Of a DNA stretch of 64,000 bases, positions 1 through 7,662 are shown in pieces. The position numbers and the translations under genes were made by a program. Every line of letters begins with the position of its first letter. Within the stretch, counting starts at the first letter, position 1. The notes under the pieces are model-generated. The model ran no database searches. It had not been told where the DNA came from and saw only the letters and a list, made by a program, of their open reading frames with translations. This stretch comes from Acetobacter tropicalis (GTDB lineage: Bacteria; Pseudomonadota; Alphaproteobacteria; Acetobacterales; Acetobacteraceae). Location of the stretch: the NCBI RefSeq assembly GCF_001580915.1, contig NZ_LHZQ01000216.1, positions 1 to 64,000 on the forward strand. Reading direction: 5' to 3'.

Positions 1-1982
1 CTCATTCAAAAGCCACTCTTTTTATGGGGGGATTACCGTCCACCAAGCTCAAGCTGCTGGGCGTTGATGTGGGCTCTATTGGAGATGCGCACGGCGCAAC
101 ACCGGGCAGTCGCAGCTATCGTTTTATTGGAGAGGCAGACGGGTCCTACCGCCGGCTTGTGCTTTCAGCGGACGGAACACGCGTGCTTGGTGCGGTTCTG
201 GTGGGGGATAATGCTTATTACGATACCATCCTTCAATATGTTCAGAATGGAGTCAAACCACCACAGGACCCTGCGGTACTGATCCTACCGCGAGGCGAAG
301 GGGCTGAACTGCTTGGTGCGGATGCGCTCCCCGATACGGCCATGATCTGCTCGTGTCACAATGTGACCAAAGGCGCGATCTGTTCTTCCATTGATGAGGG
401 CTGTGCGGAGCTTGGCGCGCTGAAACAGGCTACCAAAGCCAGCTCAGGATGTGGTGGATGTGCGGCGCTCCTCAAAAGTGTGTTCGAAACAGAACTGGAA
501 GCACGTGGCATTACTGTAGACCGCAGTCTGTGTGAGCATTTTTCTTATACACGGCAGGAGCTTTATTCCCTCGTCCGGGTGCATGGTATTCAGACTTTTG
601 AAGAGTTGATGGCTCCGTACGGCAATGGTGGTTTGGGGTGTGACATCTGCAAACCTGTTGTCGGGTCGATCATGGCGTCGGCCTGGAATAAACCTATTAC
701 AGACCCGCTTTACATTCCATTGCAGGACACGAACGATACGTTCATGGCCAATATGCAAAAAAATGGAACATATTCGGTTGTCCCCCGGATTGCAGGCGGT
801 GAAATTACACCGGAAAAACTGATTGTTCTTGGGCAGGTTGCAAAGAAATATAACCTCTACACCAAAATTACCGGCGGCCAGCGGATTGATCTGTTCGGTG
901 CCCAACTGGATCATCTGCCGGATATCTGGAACGAGCTTCTCGACGCAGGCTTCGAGACCGGACATGCTTACGGAAAATCGACACGAACCGTGAAATCCTG
1001 CGTGGGAAGCACATGGTGTCGGTATGGTGTGCAGGATAGCGTGGGTAAGGCGCTTGATCTGGAAAACCGCTACAAGGGGCTACGGGCCCCGCATAAACTG
1101 AAATTTGCTGTCTCTGGCTGCACGCGCGAATGTGCGGAGGCGCAGAGTAAAGATGTGGGTGTGATTGCTACCGAACATGGCTGGAATCTGTATGTCTGCG
1201 GCAACGGCGGCATGCGGCCGCGTCATGCAGAACTGTTTGCGACAGATCTCGATGCGGACACGCTTGTAAAATATATTGATCGTTTTCTGATGTTTTACAT
1301 CCGGACGGCAGATAAACTTCAACGTACATCTGTCTGGCGCGAAAACCTTGAAGGTGGCCTGGATTATCTGAAAGATGTGATCATCAAGGACAGCCTGGGC
1401 ATTTGTGAGGAACTGGAGCGGCAGATGCAACTGGTTGTTGATCGATACCAGTGCGAATGGCGCAACGCGTTGACTGACCGTGAAAAGCTTAAAAGGTTTC
1501 GCACCTTTGTCAATGACAGTCGGCCTGATCCGAATATTCGCACTGTGCCCGAGCGCGATCAGGTTCGGCCAGCAGACAACCTGCCAGAAACCATCACCTC
1601 TGGCGGCCCATCAAACTGGGCCAGCCTGTGTAAGCAGGATGATCTGGTAGAAAAATCTGGTGTTGTGGCTTGGTATGAGGGCAATCAGATTGCGCTGTTC
1701 TACCTGCCGGAAACGGAGGGCAAGTCATCTCGTGTCTATGCGATCGACAACCATGATCCGTTCTCGAATGCTAATGTGATTGGTCGCGGGATCATGGGTG
1801 ACCTGAAAGGCCATCTGGTGGTGGCATCTCCGCTCTATAAACAGCATTTCCGCTTAGAGGATGGTCAATGTCTGGAAGATCCTGCTGTCCGACTGCGCAC
1901 ATGGGATGCCCGTTTGGAAGGCGGAAAGGTCCAGATTAAAGCGAAAACAGTGGAGGCCGTATCAGACCTTGTGTCTGTCTGA
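1..1982 (+). CDS. nirB: Assimilatory nitrite reductase NirBD (fused large and small subunits), 5'-truncated by the window
   Basis: Reduces nitrite to ammonium in the cytoplasm with NAD(P)H. The reading frame is open from base 3 and the residues before the first Met (base 24) match the NirB interior, so the gene starts upstream and the N-terminal FAD/NAD domain is mostly missing. Counting from that Met: a BFD-like [2Fe-2S] domain with Cys109, Cys111, Cys143 and Cys146; then the sulfite/nitrite reductase domain, with the siroheme-[4Fe-4S] cysteines at Cys326, Cys332 (CVGSTWC), Cys366 and Cys370 (CTREC). From about residue 535 the protein continues into a NirD-type Rieske-fold domain that lacks the Rieske Cys/His ligands, as is normal for NirD. 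The two subunits are thus one polypeptide. It is the first visible gene of the nitrate operon; the nitrate reductase starts 8 bases after its stop. Confidence 0.95.
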   Translation, partial: HSKATLFMGGLPSTKLKLLGVDVGSIGDAHGATPGSRSYRFIGEADGSYRRLVLSADGTRVLGAVLVGDNAYYDTILQYVQNGVKPPQDPAVLILPRGEGAELLGADALPDTAMICSCHNVTKGAICSSIDEGCAELGALKQATKASSGCGGCAALLKSVFETELEARGITVDRSLCEHFSYTRQELYSLVRVHGIQTFEELMAPYGNGGLGCDICKPVVGSIMASAWNKPITDPLYIPLQDTNDTFMANMQKNGTYSVVPRIAGGEITPEKLIVLGQVAKKYNLYTKITGGQRIDLFGAQLDHLPDIWNELLDAGFETGHAYGKSTRTVKSCVGSTWCRYGVQDSVGKALDLENRYKGLRAPHKLKFAVSGCTRECAEAQSKDVGVIATEHGWNLYVCGNGGMRPRHAELFATDLDADTLVKYIDRFLMFYIRTADKLQRTSVWRENLEGGLDYLKDVIIKDSLGICEELERQMQLVVDRYQCEWRNALTDREKLKRFRTFVNDSRPDPNIRTVPERDQVRPADNLPETITSGGPSNWASLCKQDDLVEKSGVVAWYEGNQIALFYLPETEGKSSRVYAIDNHDPFSNANVIGRGIMGDLKGHLVVASPLYKQHFRLEDGQCLEDPAVRLRTWDARLEGGKVQIKAKTVEAVSDLVSV

Positions 1983-1989
1983 GGCTGCT

Positions 1990-4900
1990 ATGGCGAAGGA
2001 GGAAATTCGCACCGTATGCCCCTATTGTGGCGTGGGGTGCGGGATCATTATGGAGGTTGAAAACGGCCGCATTGCCAAGGTGCGCGGGGATGCCGCGCAT
2101 CCTGCAAATGGTGGTCGTCTTTGCACTAAAGGGAGTAGCTGCGACAAGCCTCTTCTTTCCGATCAGCGCCTGAAACAGGCTATTCTCCGTTCTGAGCGAG
2201 GGGGGAAGGCGGTTTCGCTTCCCATGCAGGAAGCCATTGAGGTCACGGCAGCGAGGCTGCGCTCCATTCTGGAAGAACACGGGCCAGACGCCATTGCCTT
2301 TTACGTTTCCGGACAGATGTCGCTGGAAGCGCAGTATCTCATTAACAAACTGGCGAAGGGGTTTGTCCGCAGCCAGTATATTGAATCCAATTCCCGCCTT
2401 TGCATGGCTGCCGCGGGGACAGGCTACAAACTCTCTCTTGGCGCGGACGCTCCTCCAGGTAGTTATGAAGATTTCGACTGTACCGATCTGTTTTTTGTGA
2501 TCGGTGCAAACATGGCGGACTGTCATCCTATCCTGTTTCTGCGTCTGCTGGACCGTAAGCGGGCGGGGGCGAAGCTGATTGTTGTCGATCCCCGCCGGAC
2601 AGCCACAGCGGAAAAAGCGGATTTGTATCTTCCTATTCGTCCCGGAACGGATCTGGCGCTGTTGAATGGGGTGCTTCATCTTTTAGTAAAAAATGAGGCT
2701 ATTGATCGGGACTTCATTGCGCGTTTCACCAGTGGATGGGATGCGATGGTGCCTTTTGTGGAAGAATACACGCCGGAAAGGGTGGCCGACATTACCGGCC
2801 TGCCGGTGGACGATATTCTGACTGCCGCGCGCTGGATAGCTGAGGCCGGTGAGTGGCTAAGCCTGTGGACCATGGGGCTGAACCAGAGTGTTGCCGGGAC
2901 GTGGAACACCAACGCCTTGTGCAATCTTCACCTCGCCACCGGGGCGATCTGCCGCCCTGGCAGCGGTCCGTTCTCTCTGACGGGTCAACCCAATGCGATG
3001 GGGGGACGGGAGATGGGCTATATGGGGCCCGGTTTGCCGGGGCAGCGCAGTGCGCTTGTTGCCGCTGACCGTGCGTTTACCGAGGAGCAGTGGTCTCTAC
3101 CGCCCGGCACCCTCCGGGAGGCCGAAGGGAATGGTGCCATAGGCATGTTCAATGCAATAGAGCGTGGAGAGATCAAGGCATGCTGGGTTATCTGTACCAA
3201 TCCTGTTGCGACCGTGGCCAACCGTGGACATGTTGTCCGGGCGCTTGAGGTCGCGGAATGCGTGATTGTGCAGGACGCATTTGCTGACAGCGAAACCGCA
3301 TACTTTGCTGACATTGTGCTCCCTGCCGCATTGTGGGCCGAGGCTGATGGTGTGCAGGTTAATTCCGACCGTACAATCACACTTGCACGCCAGGCTGTTC
3401 TGCCTCCGGGTGAGGCAATGGCGGATTGGGAGATTATTGCACGTGTCGCGCAAGCCATGGGCTTTAAGAAGGATTTTTCCTACTCCTCCTCCGCCGAGGT
3501 GTTTGCCGAAGCGAGCCGTTTTACCAACCCGAAAACCGGTTATGACATTGCAGGCGTAAGCCATGCGCGGCTCCGCGAGGGGCCGGTACAGTGGCCTGCT
3601 CCATCTGGTGATAGGCAGGCCCGTCACCCTATCCGCTATCTTCAGCCCGATGGACACGGGCCTGTTTTCCCAACACCGGATGGCAGAGGCATTTTTCATC
3701 CGCGCCCGTGGCTGCGTCCTGATGAATGGCCGAACGAAGAGTTTCCCTTCGTGCTGAATAGTGGGCGTTTGCAACATCAATGGCATACACTGACCAAGAC
3801 AGGGCGGGTGGAAAGTCTGAATCGGCTTAGTCCCGGCCCGTTTGTAGAGATTGCCCCGGAAGATGCGGGACCGCTCGGTTTTGTACAGGGTGACAGTGCA
3901 CGGATTACCTCAAGACGGGGCAAAATTGTGCTGCCGGTAGAAGTGTCTTCCCGTGTCAGTCCCGGCACATGTTTTGCTCCGTTTCACTGGAATGATCGGT
4001 TTGGAGAGGGCCAGACGGTCAATACCATTACGTCAGACATCGTTGATCCCATCTCGTTGCAGCCGGGTTTCAAGCTCTGCGCAGTAACGCTCGAACGTGT
4101 GGACAAGCAGCCGGGCAGAGAGAGTGGCAGTAAGGAACTGGGGAGTGAAGGGGGCCATGCCATGGGGGTGCACGCTCTTGTCAGTCACCTTGGGTTGAAG
4201 AGCCCAGCGTTGCCAATCGCTGCCTCTTTGCCAGCCGAAGCGCATTTATGGCTTTCCGGGTTTCTTGAGGGGCTGGAAATTTCTCCCCCTCACACTGGAG
4301 AGTTACCCGTGTTGCCGCCTTCGGCTCCTGTGCCAGCAGACGTACGTTCCCGGATTGATGGCCTTCTTGCCGGTCTTTATAGTCGCAGTCGGGAGCAAGA
4401 TGTTTCTCTGCCAATATCCGGTATAACTGTATGGTGGGCCTCGCAGACCGGTAGAGCGGAAGAACTTGCGGGTACGGTGGCGGCCTGGTTGCAAGAGGCA
4501 GGTCACACGGCTACGGCCAGATGTTTAAGCGAATTTGATCCAGACATATCCGTTTCCGGCACAGCACTCTTTGTTGTCTCTACATTTGGGGACGGTGATC
4601 CTCCAGATTGTGCGGGACCGTTCTGGACCATGCTGAGGGAACGGGAAGTATCCTTAGCCGACCTCAGATTTACCGTGTTGGCATTAGGCGACTCTTCTTA
4701 TGCGAATTTTTGCGGTTTTGGGCGGATGTTGGATAGCCGCTTGCGGGAGTTGGGCGCAATGCCGTTTCTCGACCGAATGGACTGTGAGCCAGATTTTGAA
4801 GATGTAGTCGAAACTTGGCGTGGCGCGGTTCTGACATCTCTCGGCCAACGGGAAAGCGGGGCGGTGACGGCTGTTGCGGAACGTGTTGCAGAACCGGTGG

Positions 4901-5937
4901 CTGGCACACGCGACATGCCCGTAATGGCACGGTTACAGATCAATCAACGTCTCTGTGCATCTGGGTGTGAAAGAGACACGCGCCGCATTGGTCTGGACCT
5001 GAGTGAGACGGAACTGGTGTGGGCACCGGGAGATGCACTGGGGGTCTGGCCCTGTAATCCCCTATCTCATGTGGAGATGACCCTCCGAGCGCTTAATCTG
5101 CCCGAGGAAACTCCCATTGTTCTGCGGGGCCATGGTACGGTGGTATTGAAAGAGGCGCTTTTGCGTCATCTTGATCTGTCCCGTCCTCATCCGGCCATGC
5201 TGGCTGCTCTTGGAGACCCTGCGCCGGGTTTTCTTCCTGATCTTCTGAAGGGAGCTTCTCTGCGGGTGGCGACGCAGGATGTTCCGGCGCTGTTCCGGCG
5301 CATGCAGCCTCGTCTTTATTCCATTGCGTCCTCCCCCTTCGTGTCCGGGCGTGTGGTAGAATTGACCGTGGGGGTTAACTCCGCACCTTGGCCTGGCGTA
5401 TGCTCTAACTGGCTTGCCGGACTGGAAGAGGGCATGAACGTTCCGGTTTTTGTGCAGCCAACCACACATTTCAGGCTTCCACAGGATGATGCTGCTTCCA
5501 TCATTATGATTGGCCCTGGCACTGGAATTGCGCCATTCAGAGGTTTTTTGCAGGATCGTGCCGCCCGGAAAGCTCAAGGGAAAAACTGGCTTTTCTTTGG
5601 CGAGCGCCATGCGGAAGAGAGTTTCTATTATCGCGATGAATTGGAAACCTTCCTGCACGAAGGTTTTCTAACACGTCTGGATACGGCATTCTCTCGGGAT
5701 CAGGCGGAGCAGATCTATGTGCAGGACCGGATGGAACAGGTAGGAGCGGACATTTGGCAGTGGCTGCGTGAGGGGGCATCTGTGTACGTCTGCGGAGATG
5801 CTACACGGATGGCGCGAGATGTGGATGCTGCACTTCGCAGAATTGTTGTGCGTCACGGCAATCTGTCCATGGAGGCAGCGGAGGCATTTGTTGCAGGCCT
5901 GACGGGTGAAGGGCGCTATCTGCGTGATGTTTATTGA
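1990..5937 (+). CDS. nasA: Assimilatory nitrate reductase fused to a CysJ-like flavodoxin/FAD-NADPH reductase
   Basis: Reduces nitrate to nitrite at a molybdenum cofactor. The 1315-residue chain starts with the [4Fe-4S] motif Cys10-x2-Cys13-x3-Cys17-x27-Cys45, followed by the molybdopterin oxidoreductase and dinucleotide-binding domains to about residue 700. A linker resembling the CysJ N-terminus leads to a flavodoxin domain (about 811-950; ASQTGRAEE), then an FAD/NADPH reductase module with RLYSIASS near 1107, GPGTGIAPFRG near 1175 and a C-terminal VY. The fusion should let NADPH electrons pass FAD-FMN-[4Fe-4S]-Mo within one protein, replacing a separate NasB-type reductase. The BFD-type [2Fe-2S] tail of classical NasA is not seen. 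I chose ATG 1990: it follows GAGG by 5 bases and opens directly on the cysteine motif. A longer frame from 1861 would overlap nirB. Confidence 0.93.
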   Translation: MAKEEIRTVCPYCGVGCGIIMEVENGRIAKVRGDAAHPANGGRLCTKGSSCDKPLLSDQRLKQAILRSERGGKAVSLPMQEAIEVTAARLRSILEEHGPDAIAFYVSGQMSLEAQYLINKLAKGFVRSQYIESNSRLCMAAAGTGYKLSLGADAPPGSYEDFDCTDLFFVIGANMADCHPILFLRLLDRKRAGAKLIVVDPRRTATAEKADLYLPIRPGTDLALLNGVLHLLVKNEAIDRDFIARFTSGWDAMVPFVEEYTPERVADITGLPVDDILTAARWIAEAGEWLSLWTMGLNQSVAGTWNTNALCNLHLATGAICRPGSGPFSLTGQPNAMGGREMGYMGPGLPGQRSALVAADRAFTEEQWSLPPGTLREAEGNGAIGMFNAIERGEIKACWVICTNPVATVANRGHVVRALEVAECVIVQDAFADSETAYFADIVLPAALWAEADGVQVNSDRTITLARQAVLPPGEAMADWEIIARVAQAMGFKKDFSYSSSAEVFAEASRFTNPKTGYDIAGVSHARLREGPVQWPAPSGDRQARHPIRYLQPDGHGPVFPTPDGRGIFHPRPWLRPDEWPNEEFPFVLNSGRLQHQWHTLTKTGRVESLNRLSPGPFVEIAPEDAGPLGFVQGDSARITSRRGKIVLPVEVSSRVSPGTCFAPFHWNDRFGEGQTVNTITSDIVDPISLQPGFKLCAVTLERVDKQPGRESGSKELGSEGGHAMGVHALVSHLGLKSPALPIAASLPAEAHLWLSGFLEGLEISPPHTGELPVLPPSAPVPADVRSRIDGLLAGLYSRSREQDVSLPISGITVWWASQTGRAEELAGTVAAWLQEAGHTATARCLSEFDPDISVSGTALFVVSTFGDGDPPDCAGPFWTMLREREVSLADLRFTVLALGDSSYANFCGFGRMLDSRLRELGAMPFLDRMDCEPDFEDVVETWRGAVLTSLGQRESGAVTAVAERVAEPVAGTRDMPVMARLQINQRLCASGCERDTRRIGLDLSETELVWAPGDALGVWPCNPLSHVEMTLRALNLPEETPIVLRGHGTVVLKEALLRHLDLSRPHPAMLAALGDPAPGFLPDLLKGASLRVATQDVPALFRRMQPRLYSIASSPFVSGRVVELTVGVNSAPWPGVCSNWLAGLEEGMNVPVFVQPTTHFRLPQDDAASIIMIGPGTGIAPFRGFLQDRAARKAQGKNWLFFGERHAEESFYYRDELETFLHEGFLTRLDTAFSRDQAEQIYVQDRMEQVGADIWQWLREGASVYVCGDATRMARDVDAALRRIVVRHGNLSMEAAEAFVAGLTGEGRYLRDVY

Positions 5938-6548
5938 TGACTGAAGGCGCTTTGTCACGTCCGTCGCTTAAGGTTCTCGTCGCGGATGAGAACCCTAAAC
6001 GCGGCTATGCTCTTCTGGAAACACTCAGGGCGGATGACTCTCTTGAAGTGCTGACTGTTCCCCCCGGTATGGCGCTGATTGAGGCTGTGCGGCTCCACGG
6101 ACCTGATGTTGTGCTCGTAGATATGGAGCGAGCAGATCGTGATGCACTGGACAGTATTCGGGCGTTATCAGGATCAGCGCTGGAGCGACCGGTTGCCCTG
6201 TTTGTGGACGAAGACGACGTGGAGTTGATGGAAACAGCTTTTGATACGGGCATCTGTTCCTACAACGTGGTAGATGCGCCCCCACGGGATGTGAAGCCTC
6301 TGCTGCGGGCAGCCATTGCGCTTTATACCCGTTTCCATCGCACGCGAAATGAACTGACCGAGGCTCAGCGTATTCTGGCGGAACGCAGCATGATCGAACA
6401 GGCGAAAAGGTGCTTCATGAAGAATGAGAAAGCCAGCGAACCTCAGGCTTACCGCTGGCTCCAGCGGCGCGCCATGCAGACTTCAAGCCGCATTGCCGTT
6501 GTGGCTGCAGACTATCTGGCATTGCAGAGGAAGGATAATGCATCATGA
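5937..6548 (+). CDS. nasT: Nitrate-responsive ANTAR-domain antiterminator NasT
   Basis: NasT-family response-regulator-like protein of 203 residues. The N-terminal receiver-like domain (about 10-120) contains VLVADENPKRG and VLVDMERADRD. A helical ANTAR RNA-binding domain follows (about 137-195), with the usual pattern LAERSMIEQAKR through SSRIAVVAADYL. In characterised systems NasT binds a hairpin in the leader RNA of nitrate-assimilation genes and prevents termination, and NasS holds it inactive until nitrate is present. The start ATG overlaps the upstream stop by one base (TGATG); a TTG three bases earlier is less likely. The 3' end overlaps nasS by ATGA. The leader hairpin it would act on should lie upstream of nirB, outside the window. 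Confidence 0.9.
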   Translation: MTEGALSRPSLKVLVADENPKRGYALLETLRADDSLEVLTVPPGMALIEAVRLHGPDVVLVDMERADRDALDSIRALSGSALERPVALFVDEDDVELMETAFDTGICSYNVVDAPPRDVKPLLRAAIALYTRFHRTRNELTEAQRILAERSMIEQAKRCFMKNEKASEPQAYRWLQRRAMQTSSRIAVVAADYLALQRKDNAS

Positions 6549-7525
6549 CTGTAGCGGTCCGCATCGGAGTGTTGAAACTGGCCGATAGTGCGCCGGTCAT
6601 CATGGCGCGGCAGCAGGGGCTTTTTGCACAGTATGGTCTGGAAGCCGAGATTGTTGTTTCTCCATCCTGGGCGAACATTGCCGATGGCCTAGCATGGAAT
6701 CGTCTGGATGCGGCCGTCATGTTCGCGCCTTTGGCTATGATGACGGCGCTGGGGCGACGCGGCCCTGACACAATGCTTCGTCCTCTGGGCCGGGTTAGTC
6801 GGGGTGGTAACACCATTATGCTACGGGGGAGCGCTCCGGTTCGTGCGGTATGGCAGGCTGGATTGGCAGGGCGGCAGGCTTTTGATGTCTGGCGCGCCGC
6901 CCTTGGGCGCAAGCCCCGTTTGGCTGTTGTGCACATGTATTCAACGCATCTTCTCATTCTGCGACGATTTCTAGAGAGTATTGAAGTCGAGATGGAGAAA
7001 GAGACTGATTTGTGCGTCATGCCCCCCACAGACATGATCCATGCTCTTTCTGAAAAAACGATTGATGGGTGTTGTGTGGGGCCGCCTTGGGGAACAGAGG
7101 CGGAACTGTTGGGGCTTGCCTTTCAGGTAGGTGGCTCAGCCACTGTTCTACCAAATCATATTGAAAAAATCCTTGTCACATCCGGAAAATTCTCTCTAGA
7201 CGAAGACGTGGTGCACCGTGTGTCCCGTGCTGTTGAGGACGCTCTTTCTTTCTGCCAGCAACCAGAACAAGCAGAAAATATAGCGAGGATACTTGCTCTT
7301 CCCGTATCAGAGGGGGGGCTGACCCTCCCCGTAGGGGCAACTCGTGCGATTCTCCCCGGTGGAGGAGCTAATGATGTTATTACCTTTACCGGGGGAAGCC
7401 TCCAGCTATCTGATCTGGACTGGATTATGAAGGATATGATGGTTTTGGGGTGGTTGGAAGAGGCCGGACGGAAGACACTGACGCGCCTGTTTGGCTCCGG
7501 AGCAGCAGAAACGACGCACGCGTAA
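6545..7525 (+). CDS. nasS: Cytoplasmic nitrate sensor NasS (NrtA/CmpA-like)
   Basis: A 326-residue protein of the NrtA/CmpA periplasmic nitrate-binding fold. It begins MTVAVRIGVLKLADSAPV with no signal peptide, which is the mark of the sensor NasS rather than a transporter subunit. It is translationally coupled to nasT through an ATGA overlap. By family knowledge it sequesters NasT without nitrate and releases it when nitrate or nitrite binds. In this window the pair sits downstream of the structural genes it would control, so regulator and target may be on one transcript. No nitrate permease is visible. Confidence 0.88.
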   Translation: MTVAVRIGVLKLADSAPVIMARQQGLFAQYGLEAEIVVSPSWANIADGLAWNRLDAAVMFAPLAMMTALGRRGPDTMLRPLGRVSRGGNTIMLRGSAPVRAVWQAGLAGRQAFDVWRAALGRKPRLAVVHMYSTHLLILRRFLESIEVEMEKETDLCVMPPTDMIHALSEKTIDGCCVGPPWGTEAELLGLAFQVGGSATVLPNHIEKILVTSGKFSLDEDVVHRVSRAVEDALSFCQQPEQAENIARILALPVSEGGLTLPVGATRAILPGGGANDVITFTGGSLQLSDLDWIMKDMMVLGWLEEAGRKTLTRLFGSGAAETTHA

Positions 7526-7662
7526 GTGCCTCTGTCCGAAGTGGGCGCATTATCAGTGCAAGTCCACTTCTAGAGACCTCGGGATTATGCCACGATACAT
7601 GCACTGAAAATCAGGGGCATGAAGAGCCTCGTCGTGCCTGCTTTCTGGAGAGAGACGTTTTT

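Noticed and set aside
444-965. Long antisense frame inside the nitrite reductase gene
   Set aside because: Shadow of nirBD codon bias; many similar antisense frames occur under the nuo and sulfur genes and none shows domain motifs.
7538-7570. GAAGTGG/CCACTTC inverted repeat after nasS as a terminator
   Set aside because: A 7-bp stem with a 19-base loop and no T run is too weak to call.
7450-7662. Extension of the aminopeptidase frame into nasS
   Set aside because: It overlaps nasS, and the signal peptide begins at 7663 with a good ribosome site.
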